Assembly: GCA_945643635.1 (NCBI GenBank)
Contig: CALZFC010000005.1
Span: 6,775,001-6,839,000 of the forward strand
Direction of reading: 5' to 3'
DNA length: 64,000 nt
Origin: Allodiplogaster sudhausi
Taxonomy: Eukaryota; Nematoda; Chromadorea; Rhabditida; Diplogasteridae
The first letter of the stretch is position 1. Each line of letters starts with the position of its first letter. Both the position numbers and the translations under genes were made by a program. Positions 1 to 10,667 of this stretch are shown here, in pieces. The notes beneath the pieces were generated by a model. That model was not told the DNA's origin and did not search any database. It was given only the letters and a program-made list of their open reading frames with translations.

Positions 1-41
<41 letters not shown>

Positions 42-106
42 GCAGATAGAGGGATAGGTCGAGAGAGTGCGAGCAGAAAGAGAGAAAGCAAGATGCTGGT
101 GGAGAG
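1..106. repeat. GA-rich microsatellite
   Basis: Perfect GA dinucleotide repeat for the first ~38 bases, decaying into GA-rich sequence. It is the left flank of the LTR element that starts at 107. The last five bases, GAGAG (102-106), recur directly after the element at 4254-4258. Confidence 0.95.
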
Positions 107-719
107 TGTTTCCAATTTCCATTGGAAATTTCTTATCCCCTGTGTTTTTGTGTGCTAGCCTAGTATTTAGTGTCGTTACTACTGTATAGTGTTAGTGTGA
201 CCAGAGCGAGTTATGATTTCTCTCCTCGCTTGGTCTCTGCTTCTCTCACTACTCTCTCTCCATTTCTTATTCTTTCTCAAGTTGACCTAGTCAGGTCATG
301 CAAGAGGCCCGGCTTTCTTCCATCGATTGATTGCCTCATTCTGTTGTCGCCTCTCCCTCATCCTTTTTCACACCTTTTCTTCACTTGCTACCTTGCGTAA
401 GCCCCGGTGCGGGTGCTTACTTCTTCTTCTCTGTTTAGGCCGCCAATTAAGGCCAATTTTAACCTCGCTTCCCATATCATCATTACTACTCTTCTGGAGT
501 AGCTTTATCATTATTACTACTCGTTTAGAGTAGCGTCTTCATCATTTAAGCCTTCTTCTCTTCTCATCTTTGTTAATTCTTCTTTTTAATTGATTTGTCG
601 TATATAAACCTTGTCGTGTTACTCGAGTTACGCTTGTTGAAACACATTTTACTTCTCAACATGCACTCCAACCACGTCCACGACGTGCAATCTTCACACG
701 GCAAATCCAATTTTGCACA
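107..719 (+). repeat. 5' LTR of the 107-4253 element
   Basis: Pairs base for base with 3641-4253 at a constant offset of 3534, with three substitutions and no indels. It carries a TATATAA box at 601-607 and the gag start codon at 661, which lies about 60 bp downstream of that box and so within the expected R/U5 part. A short inverted pair (TTTCCAAT..ATTGGAAA) marks its first bases. Confidence 0.95.
601..607 (+). promoter_or_regulatory. Putative TATA box in the 5' LTR
   Basis: TATATAA 60 bp upstream of the ATG at 661. Transcription starting 25-30 bp downstream would give a leader of about 30 nt and put the ATG at 661 first. The ATG at 595 lies before the box and would not be in the message. 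The same box is at 4135-4141 in the 3' LTR. Confidence 0.55.
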
Positions 720-3054
720 TGGTGCGTACGACACGGTGTCCTCGTTTGGACAACGAGGAATCGGACAGAGCAATCCGCGTGGCGCCTTCACTCACGTCTC
801 CCAGTCTTCATTGCCCGTGAAGCCTTACTCTTCAGCGCCTGAGAGGCCGTACTCTTCAGTGCCCGTGAGGCCTTACTCTTCATTACCCTCAGCATCCAGG
901 ACTGGCGTTGGAAGACTGGCATTCGAGAGGGAGGAAATGGCGAGCGATATCTTCAATGACATGATGACTCAATCGTCGAACCGATTCCAGAATGGACAGA
1001 GTGGAGTCCCAGGTCTTCATGAGGAGCAGCAACAGCAACCCCAAGCGGTAGCGGCTGCCCCTAGAAGTGAGTGGACTAGTGGGCCACAGCAGCCCCTTCC
1101 ACCAGTCGGATTCGTGCCAAACACGAACTTCTACCGACTGCCTGACCTCCCTCCCATGGCTTTGCCAACCATCGACGGCAAGTCGATGGAGTACGACGAG
1201 TTCGTCAATGCATTCGCTGAGGCCGTGGACAGACGTCCTGACCTCTCTGAGCAGACGAAGATACTCTACCTGAAGAGCTGCCTCAGAGGCGACGCACTGA
1301 CAGTGCTGGACGGAATCTCCTGGACAGGCGAGAACTACGGAATCGCCAAACGAGAGTTGGACAGAAAGTTCAAAGGCAGCAACATGCTGCTCCCCTCTCT
1401 TCATCACGAACTGGAAGCAATGCCGAAGGGGCAAGACCGAGTGGCAGATCAACTTCGATCCCTGTACACGATCAGGAGCCTCCTCAGAAGGATGGCTGCA
1501 TATAGTGACGTCAGGTACCAGCCACTGCTGCAAGAGAAGATCCTCCAGCGATTCTCAGCAACGACACTCAAGGAAGTGTTCAAGTGGAAGCACGAACATC
1601 GAGACTTCTCAGGCAACCTGATAATGCCAACAACCGATGAGATGTTGACGAAAGTGGAGGAGATACTCAGGTGTGAAGAGTTCTCACTCGCACAACTGTC
1701 TTCTCTGGATGTTCGGCAGCCAGACCAGCAGCAGAACCACTCGAACCACTACAATCACCACTACTCCAGGCACGGAGAGACTAAGGAGTTTCGTCCATCC
1801 GGAAACGGACGACAACAGAATCCCTTCTCTCAGAGGACCTATGAAGGTCGACGTGCGGAGAATCATCACAACAGAGAGCCCGTCAATACGGCGCAAGAAG
1901 CAGAGAATGAGCCCGAAGGCGCATTTGCCATCTCTGTGCCTACCGTACTCTTCTCTGACAAGAAGCACAAGAGCTCTAGTCACCTGCTGACTGCCAACGT
2001 CCCTGTCGTACTGCCTGGCAAGCAGCCAATCAGGACGAGAGTTATGCTTGACACAGGAGCAACAGTGTGTCTTGTATCGAAGTCCTTCGTGCAGCAGCAT
2101 GGCATCAAACCGACCAGAAAGAGGAGACTGGCAATCCTCGGAGTTGGTGGCCACTCGAAGGGCGAAGAAGACTACGACATCGCTCAACTAATCATCGAGA
2201 CAGGAAAAGGAGAGAAGATCAAAGTGAACGCACTGATCTTCGACAACCCGATTCCCCCCGTCCACAACCCGAGATTGAGCAAGAAGGACGCTGCATTTGT
2301 AAGAGAGAACAAGATTCGTCTCGCAGAGTACCCTCGAGAAGACCTCTCGCCACCAGATCTTCTCCTTAGCCTCAGCGCAACACTCGACATCCTCGACTTC
2401 AGGAAGCCTCGCAGTCTGCCAAGTGGCTTAAGACTGTTGAGATCGAAGTTCGGATACGTCATCGGCTCTGCATCGGCCAAGGACGCACTGGATGACTCTG
2501 AACCGATCGCCTCTTCGAACAGTCAGAGGTCGAGACCATCATCAAAGAAAGCGTCATTCGCCAAGAAGCAAGTCCGCGAGACTAGTAAGACTTCTAAAGA
2601 TGCTCTTTCTACCCAGTTCAAGTCTTCTCACTCGACAGTTATGCGCGTTCAGCACGTCGCCTCTGGTGACAAACCCACTGAAGTCGTGAGTCGAGAGCAC
2701 CCCAGGCAGTCCAAGTTCAAGGAAAGGACGAAGCCTCCGCTCAGCCGAGTCCACTTCACTCGTCCGAGGCGTCCTCCCACTTCTTTCGTTCTGTCAGCAA
2801 CAGTTGCCGACACTCGTTTGGAGAGAGAAGTCCACTTCTCACATGATCTGAACGAGTACTCATTCTTCTGGAACGAGCAGAACCAGCCAGAAGTCTCTCC
2901 TCCTCTCAATTCTCTCAACAAGACGGACAAGATCCGCAAGAAGCGTTCCCGCAGGACGAAACATCGTCATTTCAATCCTCCCCGGCAGAATTCTGAAGCA
3001 GAACACGTCTTTTTGGCCGGCGGGAGTGTCACTGGAACAGAGCGCTTCCAGTGA
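661..3054 (+). CDS. BEL/Pao-like Gag-protease polyprotein
   Basis: Start chosen at 661 because it is the first ATG after the LTR TATA box; the same frame is open back to 595. The product is about 797 aa. The first ~19 residues are coded inside the LTR, and the frame then crosses the primer-binding site at 720. Residues ~60-80 hold three copies of a PYSS-type motif. A DUF1759-like Gag domain follows (around YDEFVNAFAEAVD and LYLKSCLRGDAL), then a His/Asn/Gln-rich linker, then a retroviral-type aspartic protease with the active-site motif VMLDTGAT (about 2041-2070) and a typical Pao-type segment after it (KFGYVIGSA). The tail is basic and low complexity. Between Gag and protease there is no CCHC zinc knuckle, which BEL/Pao Gag normally has. 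The frame ends without any pol domain. It is intact, with no internal stops. Confidence 0.85.
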   Translation: MHSNHVHDVQSSHGKSNFAHGAYDTVSSFGQRGIGQSNPRGAFTHVSQSSLPVKPYSSAPERPYSSVPVRPYSSLPSASRTGVGRLAFEREEMASDIFNDMMTQSSNRFQNGQSGVPGLHEEQQQQPQAVAAAPRSEWTSGPQQPLPPVGFVPNTNFYRLPDLPPMALPTIDGKSMEYDEFVNAFAEAVDRRPDLSEQTKILYLKSCLRGDALTVLDGISWTGENYGIAKRELDRKFKGSNMLLPSLHHELEAMPKGQDRVADQLRSLYTIRSLLRRMAAYSDVRYQPLLQEKILQRFSATTLKEVFKWKHEHRDFSGNLIMPTTDEMLTKVEEILRCEEFSLAQLSSLDVRQPDQQQNHSNHYNHHYSRHGETKEFRPSGNGRQQNPFSQRTYEGRRAENHHNREPVNTAQEAENEPEGAFAISVPTVLFSDKKHKSSSHLLTANVPVVLPGKQPIRTRVMLDTGATVCLVSKSFVQQHGIKPTRKRRLAILGVGGHSKGEEDYDIAQLIIETGKGEKIKVNALIFDNPIPPVHNPRLSKKDAAFVRENKIRLAEYPREDLSPPDLLLSLSATLDILDFRKPRSLPSGLRLLRSKFGYVIGSASAKDALDDSEPIASSNSQRSRPSSKKASFAKKQVRETSKTSKDALSTQFKSSHSTVMRVQHVASGDKPTEVVSREHPRQSKFKERTKPPLSRVHFTRPRRPPTSFVLSATVADTRLEREVHFSHDLNEYSFFWNEQNQPEVSPPLNSLNKTDKIRKKRSRRTKHRHFNPPRQNSEAEHVFLAGGSVTGTERFQ
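720..737 (+). other. Primer-binding site (tRNA complement)
   Basis: Begins TGGTGCGTACG directly after the LTR end CACA, as expected for a sequence complementary to a tRNA 3' end (…CCA). It is also coding: the Gag frame reads A-H-G-A-Y-D across it. The matching site of the second element (37480-37497, minus) also begins TGGTGCGT. I have not identified the tRNA. Confidence 0.6.
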
Positions 3055-3640
3055 TTTTTTCCCATTATCATCACCACTTTTTTAATCATCGAATTCTATA
3101 TATACATCATTTCTGCGACTACAGTTACTTCAATTTCTTCTGGCTGTATACTGTACTTTCTACCGTATCTTCTACCATAATGAGTCATGAATGTTCAGCA
3201 GTGGCAAGATTGGCATGAGAAGGATCTTCTTCAGAGCAGTTGCTCCTGTCTTCTTCAGAGACCACGGCCACGAGAAAAGAGACTCTGTCTCTGTCCGTAC
3301 CTCTTTCTATCCCAACTCCAAGACTCGTGGCCAGTCTCATCTTCTTTCGCGTTGCGCACATCATTCCTCTCATGATCCAAGTCTTCTCGCCCTGACTGCT
3401 TTTATTCTTCTCCGCCTCGTAATCATCATTCGCAAGCCTATCAGCTAAGCAACAAGAGAACCAGTTGAGCAGTCGAAGCAGTCGTCGACCAAGCAGACGG
3501 AACCAGCAGCGAGTGGCAGATGCGAGCGTTCTCGGGCCAATCAAGGACAAGCAGCTCAACAGCCCTCGACAACTCTGGTTCCCCATTCTTTCCCCTCTCC
3601 CCTTTTTCTCTTGCTTTTCCTTTCTTTTGTAAGCCCCCAG
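3055..3640 (+). other. 3' untranslated part of the element, ending in a pyrimidine tract plus CAG
   Basis: No convincing gene; the short frames here show no recognisable domain. From about 3590 the sequence is strongly pyrimidine-rich (runs of T and C) and ends CCCCCAG exactly at the 3' LTR boundary. A polypurine tract would be expected there. This looks like a 3' splice acceptor, not a plus-strand primer. Confidence 0.6.
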
Positions 3641-4253
3641 TGTTTCCAATTTCCATTGGAAATTTCTTATCCCCTGTGTTTTTGTGTGCTAGCCTAGTAT
3701 TTAGTGTCGTTACTACTGTATAGTGTTAGTGTGACCAGAGCGAGTTATGATTTCTCTCCTCGCTTGGTCTCTGCTTCTCTCACTACTCTCTCTCCATCTC
3801 TTATTCTTTCTCGGGTTGACCTAGTCAGGTCATGCAAGAGGCCCGGCTTTCTTCCATCGATTGATTGCCTCATTCTGTTGTCGCCTCTCCCTCATCCTTT
3901 TTCACACCTTTTCTTCACTTGCTACCTTGCGTAAGCCCCGGTGCGGGTGCTTACTTCTTCTTCTCTGTTTAGGCCGCCAATTAAGGCCAATTTTAACCTC
4001 GCTTCCCATATCATCATTACTACTCTTCTGGAGTAGCTTTATCATTATTACTACTCGTTTAGAGTAGCGTCTTCATCATTTAAGCCTTCTTCTCTTCTCA
4101 TCTTTGTTAATTCTTCTTTTTAATTGATTTGTCGTATATAAACCTTGTCGTGTTACTCGAGTTACGCTTGTTGAAACACATTTTACTTCTCAACATGCAC
4201 TCCAACCACGTCCACGACGTGCAATCTTCACACGGCAAATCCAATTTTGCACA
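3641..4253 (+). repeat. 3' LTR of the 107-4253 element
   Basis: Second copy of the 613-bp LTR. The gag start codon is present at 4195, and its frame continues into flanking host sequence, stopping at 4374. Transcription from this LTR could therefore make a short LTR-host fusion peptide. Confidence 0.95.
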
Positions 4254-4571
4254 GAGAGAAAAAGAAGACAATAGCGTACGGAGAGCACAGGAAAAGAGAG
4301 GATTGATGTACTCACCGCTTTCTTGCAATTCATGTGTAAGTGTGCCTGAAACAGTGATCTCATCCTTTTTCTAATCGAGCAGATTAACCAATTCTCAGAA
4401 TGCCTTCCATAAAACATTCCAAAACCACTGAGGAGCAAAGAGTGTAGAAGAAGTACGCGAGGTGCCACCATTATTGCAATATGCACTGTGAGATGAGGGA
4501 GAGAGAAGGAGAGGGCGATAGACTGGAGAAAGAAGAAAGAAGGGAGAGAGCAACAGAATAGAGAAAGAAGG

Positions 4572-4604
<33 letters not shown>

Positions 4605-5302
4605 GGCATACGGCCCTCTGGGTGGGGGGAACCCTCCCGTGCCCAAGTTGAGCATTGACTAACCTTCTATGGCCGATTGCACCCTCGATTTCTTCTGAGC
4701 TTCGTAACCTTGGAGACGCTGTGTACCGTGTACTGAAGAGTGGTCAAAGCAGCACCCGCTGGTCGTGGCTGCCAGCTCAGCCCCCCTCCCCCCCCCCCCC
4801 AACCACTCTCATCGGTTACTGACTTCGTGTTTATTCTATACGGCACTGCCGACTACAATCTTCCTCTCCGTTCTGCTTCATTTCCATGGTTCAATCTGTA
4901 CAATAATCTTTATTGTAGATAGCGTAACCCGTTGTATTGCAATAGCATGAATGATTAGTAGTGCAGATTAGTAGTGCAGATTAACAGAAGACGCGTTGAC
5001 TAGCAATGGTGAGAGTTGGGGAGAAACGAGAGATCCGGATGAGCGGAGACAAAGTGACGAGAAGATGGGCCGGCTGACTGCAACGAAGAGTATAATTCAT
5101 CGGCTCTCTCAAAACCCTCAGCCAAAGATCTACGGAACTCCGAATTAACAGTTTTACAGTTTTTCTTGATGAATTTCACAGCGGAAAAGAAAAGGTTTTG
5201 TTGGAATTTGATAGATTCGGTAATCCATTGTGGGCATCCGAAAAATAATGAGAACGAGAGCTGCCGAATTCGGGAACCGCAATATTGAGATGTCAACAAC
5301 AT
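4254..5302. other. Intergenic, low complexity
   Basis: GA-rich patches (4495-4605), a C run at 4786-4801 and a short repeat of GCAGATTAGTAGT at about 4955-4983. I see no supportable gene. It is presumably the downstream flank of the minus-strand gene ending near 5303. Confidence 0.6.
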
Positions 5303-8300
5303 CTACACGTCATCGAGAAACCGAACCTCTGCGGCAACTTCGCCTTCCACATGAATCTCTTGTCGTACTTGTTGATCGGAGGGAGTGGCCATCCACATCT
5401 AAGATAGAGAAGAGGGGATAAAGAGTAACAATAGAAGAAGGAAGGAAATGATATGGAAGAAAGGTAGAAAATTTTATAGTGAAAATTGTAGGGAAGCGTC
5501 AACTTGTTCAAGAAGCGACTCGCCCACACGCTCAAATCTCTCCAAGAAAGATTCAGCCCTCTCGATCATTGAGGAAAATCGATTCTAAAACATCACAATT
5601 AGAAATATTTCGCGAATGAAATGAAAGAAGTGGCAGAGAATGAGACTCCGAAAGACTGGCCTGATTCTCGAGTTCTTTGCGATAGAGCATCTGCCGCAGC
5701 TCATCCACATCGGCCTCGAGAGAGACTCTGTCGAAGGGGCGAGGGAGGGGACGAAGAGAGGGAGGGGCTCCCACGATGCCCACCCCGATCGTCGCTTTCC
5801 GCTTCCGCTCTCGACCGAGAGGGGGTTGACTTTCACTCACTGGAAATCACTCTTTACAGAAGTCGACGGAAATTGTTATATACAAATCGGGACCTTTTCC
5901 CCGAAAGACGCCAATGAAAAATGGAAAATTAAGCAGCATTCAAAGGATTCCTCAAATTAAACGCCTTTTTTTCTACTAACAAAAAACGTGGTTAAAGCTT
6001 GATGAAAAGATACCATTCATGTGTTGATGAAGCGATTGATGGTACAGCATCCTTGACTCAGTCGACGATGACGAAGCTATTGGCGCTCCTGAAAAGAGAG
6101 GAAGAGAGAGACAGAGAAAGAGAGAAAATTATAAGCAAAGGATCAAGTGAAGGGAAAGCGATATCGATGTTCATAACGATTTAACATCACGAATTGTTGG
6201 CATGTCTGGAAGTGAAAAAAAAACGGAGAATTAGGAAAATGAAGACGAAAATAATAAGACGGACCAGGAAAGACAGAAGGATGTTCCTCCTCGAGGGGCT
6301 CTGCTGGGATGGCCGACTCCAGCCGAGCCTCTCCCTCCGCCCCTCCACTTCGCCTTCTCAGCATTTCCAACTCAACTGCGTTGTTCCCCACTGCCAACAC
6401 CTCAACAAAGCAAAGGGAAGATTAGCAGACTGTTAGTTAAGATCATAATGAGACATGTTAAACAGCCAAGAAGAGATAAATGCCAATGATAGGAAGAAAG
6501 AAGTAGACATTGCTGGTGCGACAGACCCTTCTTTGCCGTTCGGAAGTCTCGAATGGCTCTGGAGTTCCCTTCCAGAAGTAAGTGACAACTGCGTACTGCG
6601 CACTTTGATGGTAGCCTCTGCAGAGAACTGCTCTTTCTCTCTCTCCACGAGTAGAAGAAGAAAGAGACTGGCCTGTTTTCTGTCACGTATCGTCCTGTGT
6701 ATATCTTCCGAACGAAGCGATTGTCCACGAGGGGGTGCTCATATCGTTTGCAGAGGACCTGCAACTACTAAGAACTGGCATGCTCTCACCACCTTTGTGG
6801 TTTCAAGCATAACCTACGTTTCAAACTCTCCCGCTTTGCAATTAGTGTCCTTCCTATTCTCCCCCCCCCCTATCTCTTTACCATCTATTTCTACCCTTCT
6901 TCTTCCTATGATCCTTTCTTTCGTCCCCTTCTCATGCTTTAGTGCCAACCCCTCGTTTTTTGAAAGATTTATTGGGGTTATCATTCTCATAAAAAAGATT
7001 AGGGAGCGAACCTGAACATCATATTCCATGTCCTGAGGCATTTTGCCTGATCGATCAACCCGAATCGCATCGCTCGTTTCGGAATCGATTTTATAATATC
7101 TGAATGCGGCAGGCCGTTTAAATGCGCACATTAAAGCGAAAAGGGAAAAGGTGATAATATAACGTGAGAAGTGAAAAAGTTAAACCTGGAGCTGCCGGCG
7201 GGCTTTCCCCACACTCCATTCCCATCCCTCCTCAGCTCCGCGTCCGTTGCAAAATCCCTTAGATCAATGACGAAGGTGCCCGCATTTCGATAGCCCTGAG
7301 GCACTCGGGTGCAGACTCTGCGATAGGAGAAGGAGAGACAGAGACGAGGGAGAGACAGAGAAGGAGAGACAGAGAAGTAGGAGAAACAGAGAAGAGAGAG
7401 ACAGAGAAGGAGAGACAGAGAAAAGGGAGAGACAGAGAAGAAGGAGAGACAGAGAAGAGGGAGAGACAGAGAAGAGGGAGAGACAGAGAAGAAGAAGTGA
7501 CAGAGATGTGAGAGACAGAGAAGAAGGAGAGACAGAGAAGAAGGAAAGACCGGGAAGAAGGAGAGACCGGGAAGAAGGAGAGACCGCGATGATCAAAGAA
7601 AACACTCACTTGGCCTCTTCAATCACAGTTCCGTTAAGAATGATACAGGCCACATCACTGAAGGGCATGGCTCCCACTGCGTAGAGAGGACTGGCACCGA
7701 AGAAAGCAGAACATGTTGAAGGCAACGTGGAGAAGGCCGAGTTCTGGTCAGGGAAACTTAGACATCAACAACGTATTGTATAACTCAGTTCTGTAAAACA
7801 GAAGAAATAATATAAAGGATAAATGCTGACATTGAACGAGGCCATCTCCCAGTTCCTAGAGCCGTCCGTTGGAAGATCAAGGTTAGCTCCTTCAGCACGC
7901 CTTCCTCGTCGTCCAACCACTGGAAGAAAGAAAATGTCAAAACGAGAGAGAGAGAGAGAGAGAGAGAGACGAACTATGGGGGTCCAGGTTGAAGGGAAGC
8001 CCCTGCCATTCGTAAGTGACCACAGCTAGAGCCACCGCCTCTTGTCTCTCCGCTGGGTACACTGCCGTAATTATCTGAATAGTACCCTTCGCATCACTTC
8101 AGAACGCTTAAAAGTAAGGATGTCAGAAACTCTCAAAGCTGCACAGTTAATCCTGAAAAACCTTGTCATGCTTATTGCTCTACAAACCGCCTCAACTTCT
8201 GGAAAAAAAGAACATCCAGGAGTATATCAAAAGCTGCCAGGTCAATTATACAATTATAGCAATAGGCGCTTCTATTGAGCTTTGTATCCAACTTCTATGC

Positions 8301-10175
8301 CTCACCCTAGCCTTTTTTGACCTAGGATGTTTGAGTGTGATCCCCCCCTCCCCCCGACAACAAATAAAAGAAATGTAATACCTTCTTGACATATTTGCCA
8401 GACGGATTGCCAATGGTCGGAATGAGTTCATACTTCTTCAGCTGAATCTTCCACTCGTAAGTTGCATTCGCATGCATTTTATTTCTGCCGTCGTCAACTC
8501 GACAAGGCTTTCCTTCAAACACAAATAGAATCCAAAAAATACCAAGGAAAATTACTCGAAGAATGGAAGAGTATAAAGATAATAACCATCATCACCAATC
8601 GCGTAATAACGAACACGTCCGGCCGGCTTTCCTTAAACCAAAAGATAAATGAAGAAGCTCAAAATGGAATAGGCACAAAAGTGGAGAAGACGTGACTAAA
8701 AGATAGAACTGACAGACCCCAAGGGCCGAGGGAATCGAGATGAACATCGTGGCGGTTGAGGAAGCGACGGAGATCCACAACAAACGTGCCCACTCCTTCA
8801 ACTTCAAGCATGGCAAAGCAGGCTATTCAATCAAGAACCAAACCTTTGAATGCCTGAGGAGTTGTCGCACAAATTTTCTGAGGTAGAACATTGAGGTTAC
8901 CAAGCAAGATATCACAAGCATCCTGTTAAAGATTTTTTTAAATTTATTTCACAGATATCAAACAAACACAAATTAATGTAATTACTAAACGATAAATTAA
9001 TTGTGAGTTGCAACATATTCATAAAACAAGCAGAATAAAAAAGTGATAAGTACCTCATATGTAACAGGCTGGTGCCAGAACAGAGGCCAGTCTTCGTGAT
9101 TCAAGCCATCTTCGTCGCAAGCCTCAAGAAACTCACGAGTAAATGCTCTCTGTTTAAAGAGAAGAAAATAACAAACTTTGGTGTCCTTGGAGCAGCTGGG
9201 GGACGAATCTTGGAAGGTCTCCTCATCCTCTTCCTCCACATTGCTCTGCAGGGAGGGAATGTGACTCGTTGTGGCCTCACTCCCCGGCTCGAAATCCTTA
9301 TCATTACAGATTAAACAAAGTAGCTAATCTCACAATAACCAAAAACGCCATTACCAACCTGGCTCAAATCGGAATTTGTTGAGGGTTTCCCTACTCCTTG
9401 ATCTTCAATACATCTGTCGTTCGCCATATCCCGCTCGGCCTGAAACAATTTTGTTATTCTGCCGGAAATTTTCTCTGTTATATTAGTTGGGGAGCCGAAA
9501 ATTTTTTGCCATTCGAACCCAAATGTCCCACTGCCTAAACCCCTCCCCCTGTGCTCGATTCGGGATCATGTTAAGGGTAGTTCTCCTTGGAAGCATTGTT
9601 ATCCTGTTGAGACAGAAGCTAGAGAAACCTTGAGGATGACAGCGTTGCTGACAATACGGAAGATGTTACGCATGCTTGGAGTTGCGTGGTGGCCATCCGG
9701 AGAAAAGAGCCGGGGCGGCTGGCCATCTTCATCTTCCAGTTCTACACATATGACTATTTTACGTGCAACACGTACGAAAGAGCTCAGAATCCAACCCTTC
9801 GAAACTTTGGGCCCTGATCGTGCAATGAGAACTGGAGCTCCGCGAAGATCATCCGTTGTCATCAAAACCTATAATCCATCAACAAGTAATACTTCATCTT
9901 AAACCTAGAAAGACGATCGAACAACCTTGGCTGGATACCTCTTCTCAACGTCAAAGTCGCAGAAAGATTCCTCGACCTAGAACAAAGCGCATTTCAGTAT
10001 GATTTTCTTAAGTAGTATGCTCGGAAGAAAAGCAGTGAGACAAGCAAGATGACAGCAATGTGATGATAAAGAAGGAAATGGCACGAACCACCTCCTCGCC
10101 GGCCACATGATCCACGTCCACGACCTCGGGAGGTGACTCTCTCTCATCCAGGAGATCTCCATCCAAATCGCTCAT
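5303..10175 (-). CDS. Uncharacterised multi-exon protein with a duplicated domain
   Basis: Not recognised by name. Start at 10175 (MSDLDGDLLDERESPPEV) with donor after VAGEE. Further exons with good GT-AG borders lie near 9974-9921, 9857-9614, 9440-9355, 9290-9175, 9148-9052, 8918-8844, 8800-8722, 8632-8587, 8519-8390, 8077-7982, 7915-7825, 7752-7614, 7250-7182, 7103-7016, 6768-6697, 6640-6540, 6400-6255, 5840-5600, 5550-5490 and 5395-5303. Two parts resemble each other. One has WGKPAGRVRYYAIGDDG followed by AVVTYEWQGLP; the other has WGKPAGSSRYYKID followed by AVVTYFWKGTPEPFE. Stretches before these (…LPQKICATTPQAF… and …LPSTCSAFFGASPLY…) also align, so a block of perhaps 150 residues is duplicated. 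The N-terminus is acidic and has no signal peptide, suggesting an intracellular protein. The C-terminal exons look coiled-coil-like (VDELRQMLYRKELE). The exon chain, especially at 7825-7915 and the 3' end, is uncertain. Confidence 0.55.
7318..7592. repeat. Purine minisatellite in an intron
   Basis: About twenty degenerate copies of a 12-17 bp unit of the type GAGAGACAGAGAAGAAG. It lies between exons of the 5303-10175 gene. On the minus strand it reads as Ser/Leu-rich open frames, which I treat as artefacts of composition. Confidence 0.85.
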
Positions 10176-10632
10176 GCGCACGAAGATTCAAAAAAGAAAA
10201 AGTACCGCGTAGAGAGTCGTGCGGCGTATTTCACACACACTTAGATAAAACCTAAGAATTTCGGTGACTGCTTACGGAATCAACCACACACGAAAAGATT
10301 ACACACACCACAACTAGCTTTTTTGCCAGGCGTACACTGCAATGTTTACACGCATGTTCATATTTCACAGACTCTTGTGTATGATTAATTGCAAAACTTA
10401 AAATATATTCTTTACCAGAGCAAAAAGAAAGATAATCATCATTACTGATCATGAACTATTTCCCCGTAAACAAGAAGGATATTGCGAAACTTGCATTCTC
10501 GAGAAAGAAAGAGGAGTAAGAATTCAACGAGACAAACAGATTAATGGAGTGGGTATGAAGAAGAGAAATGGCATTATGGAGAGGGAGAGTCAAATGAAGA
10601 TGTTGGAAAGTAATTCATGTTCTGTATGCTAA

Positions 10633-10667
10633 TCATTCTTCATTAGAGAATAAGTAATGAAGAATGA
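10633..10667. other. Perfect 13-bp inverted repeat
   Basis: TCATTCTTCATTA (10633-10645) and its exact complement TAATGAAGAATGA (10655-10667), separated by 9 nt. It lies downstream of the cuticlin stop on the minus strand and upstream of the next gene. It could be a hairpin in the cuticlin 3' region or a small repeat. Nothing else in 10176-10961 is supported beyond a tiny start-like stretch (ATG at 10879) with a good donor. Confidence 0.5.

Larger units (their letters stand above)
107..4253 (+). mobile_element. Non-autonomous BEL/Pao-like LTR retrotransposon, gag-protease only
   Basis: Complete element of 4147 bp bounded by two 613-bp LTRs (107-719 and 3641-4253) and a GAGAG target duplication (102-106 and 4254-4258). 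LTRs begin TGTTTCC and end GCACA. I see three substitutions between the LTRs (positions 264, 279 and 280 of the left copy), so insertion is recent. The only long frame encodes a BEL/Pao-type Gag (DUF1759-like) followed by an aspartic protease (DUF1758-like). No reverse transcriptase, RNase H or integrase is present in any frame, so the element would need enzymes from a partner. The target duplication lies in a GA repeat and alone is weak evidence, but the exact LTR pairing fixes the ends. Confidence 0.92.

Noticed and set aside
595..660. Upstream ATG at 595 as the gag start
   Set aside because: It lies before the LTR TATA box (601-607), so a normal LTR transcript would not contain it.
7259..7609. 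Ser/Leu-rich minus-strand frames of ~115 codons
   Set aside because: Pure product of the GAGAGACAGAGAAG minisatellite in an intron.
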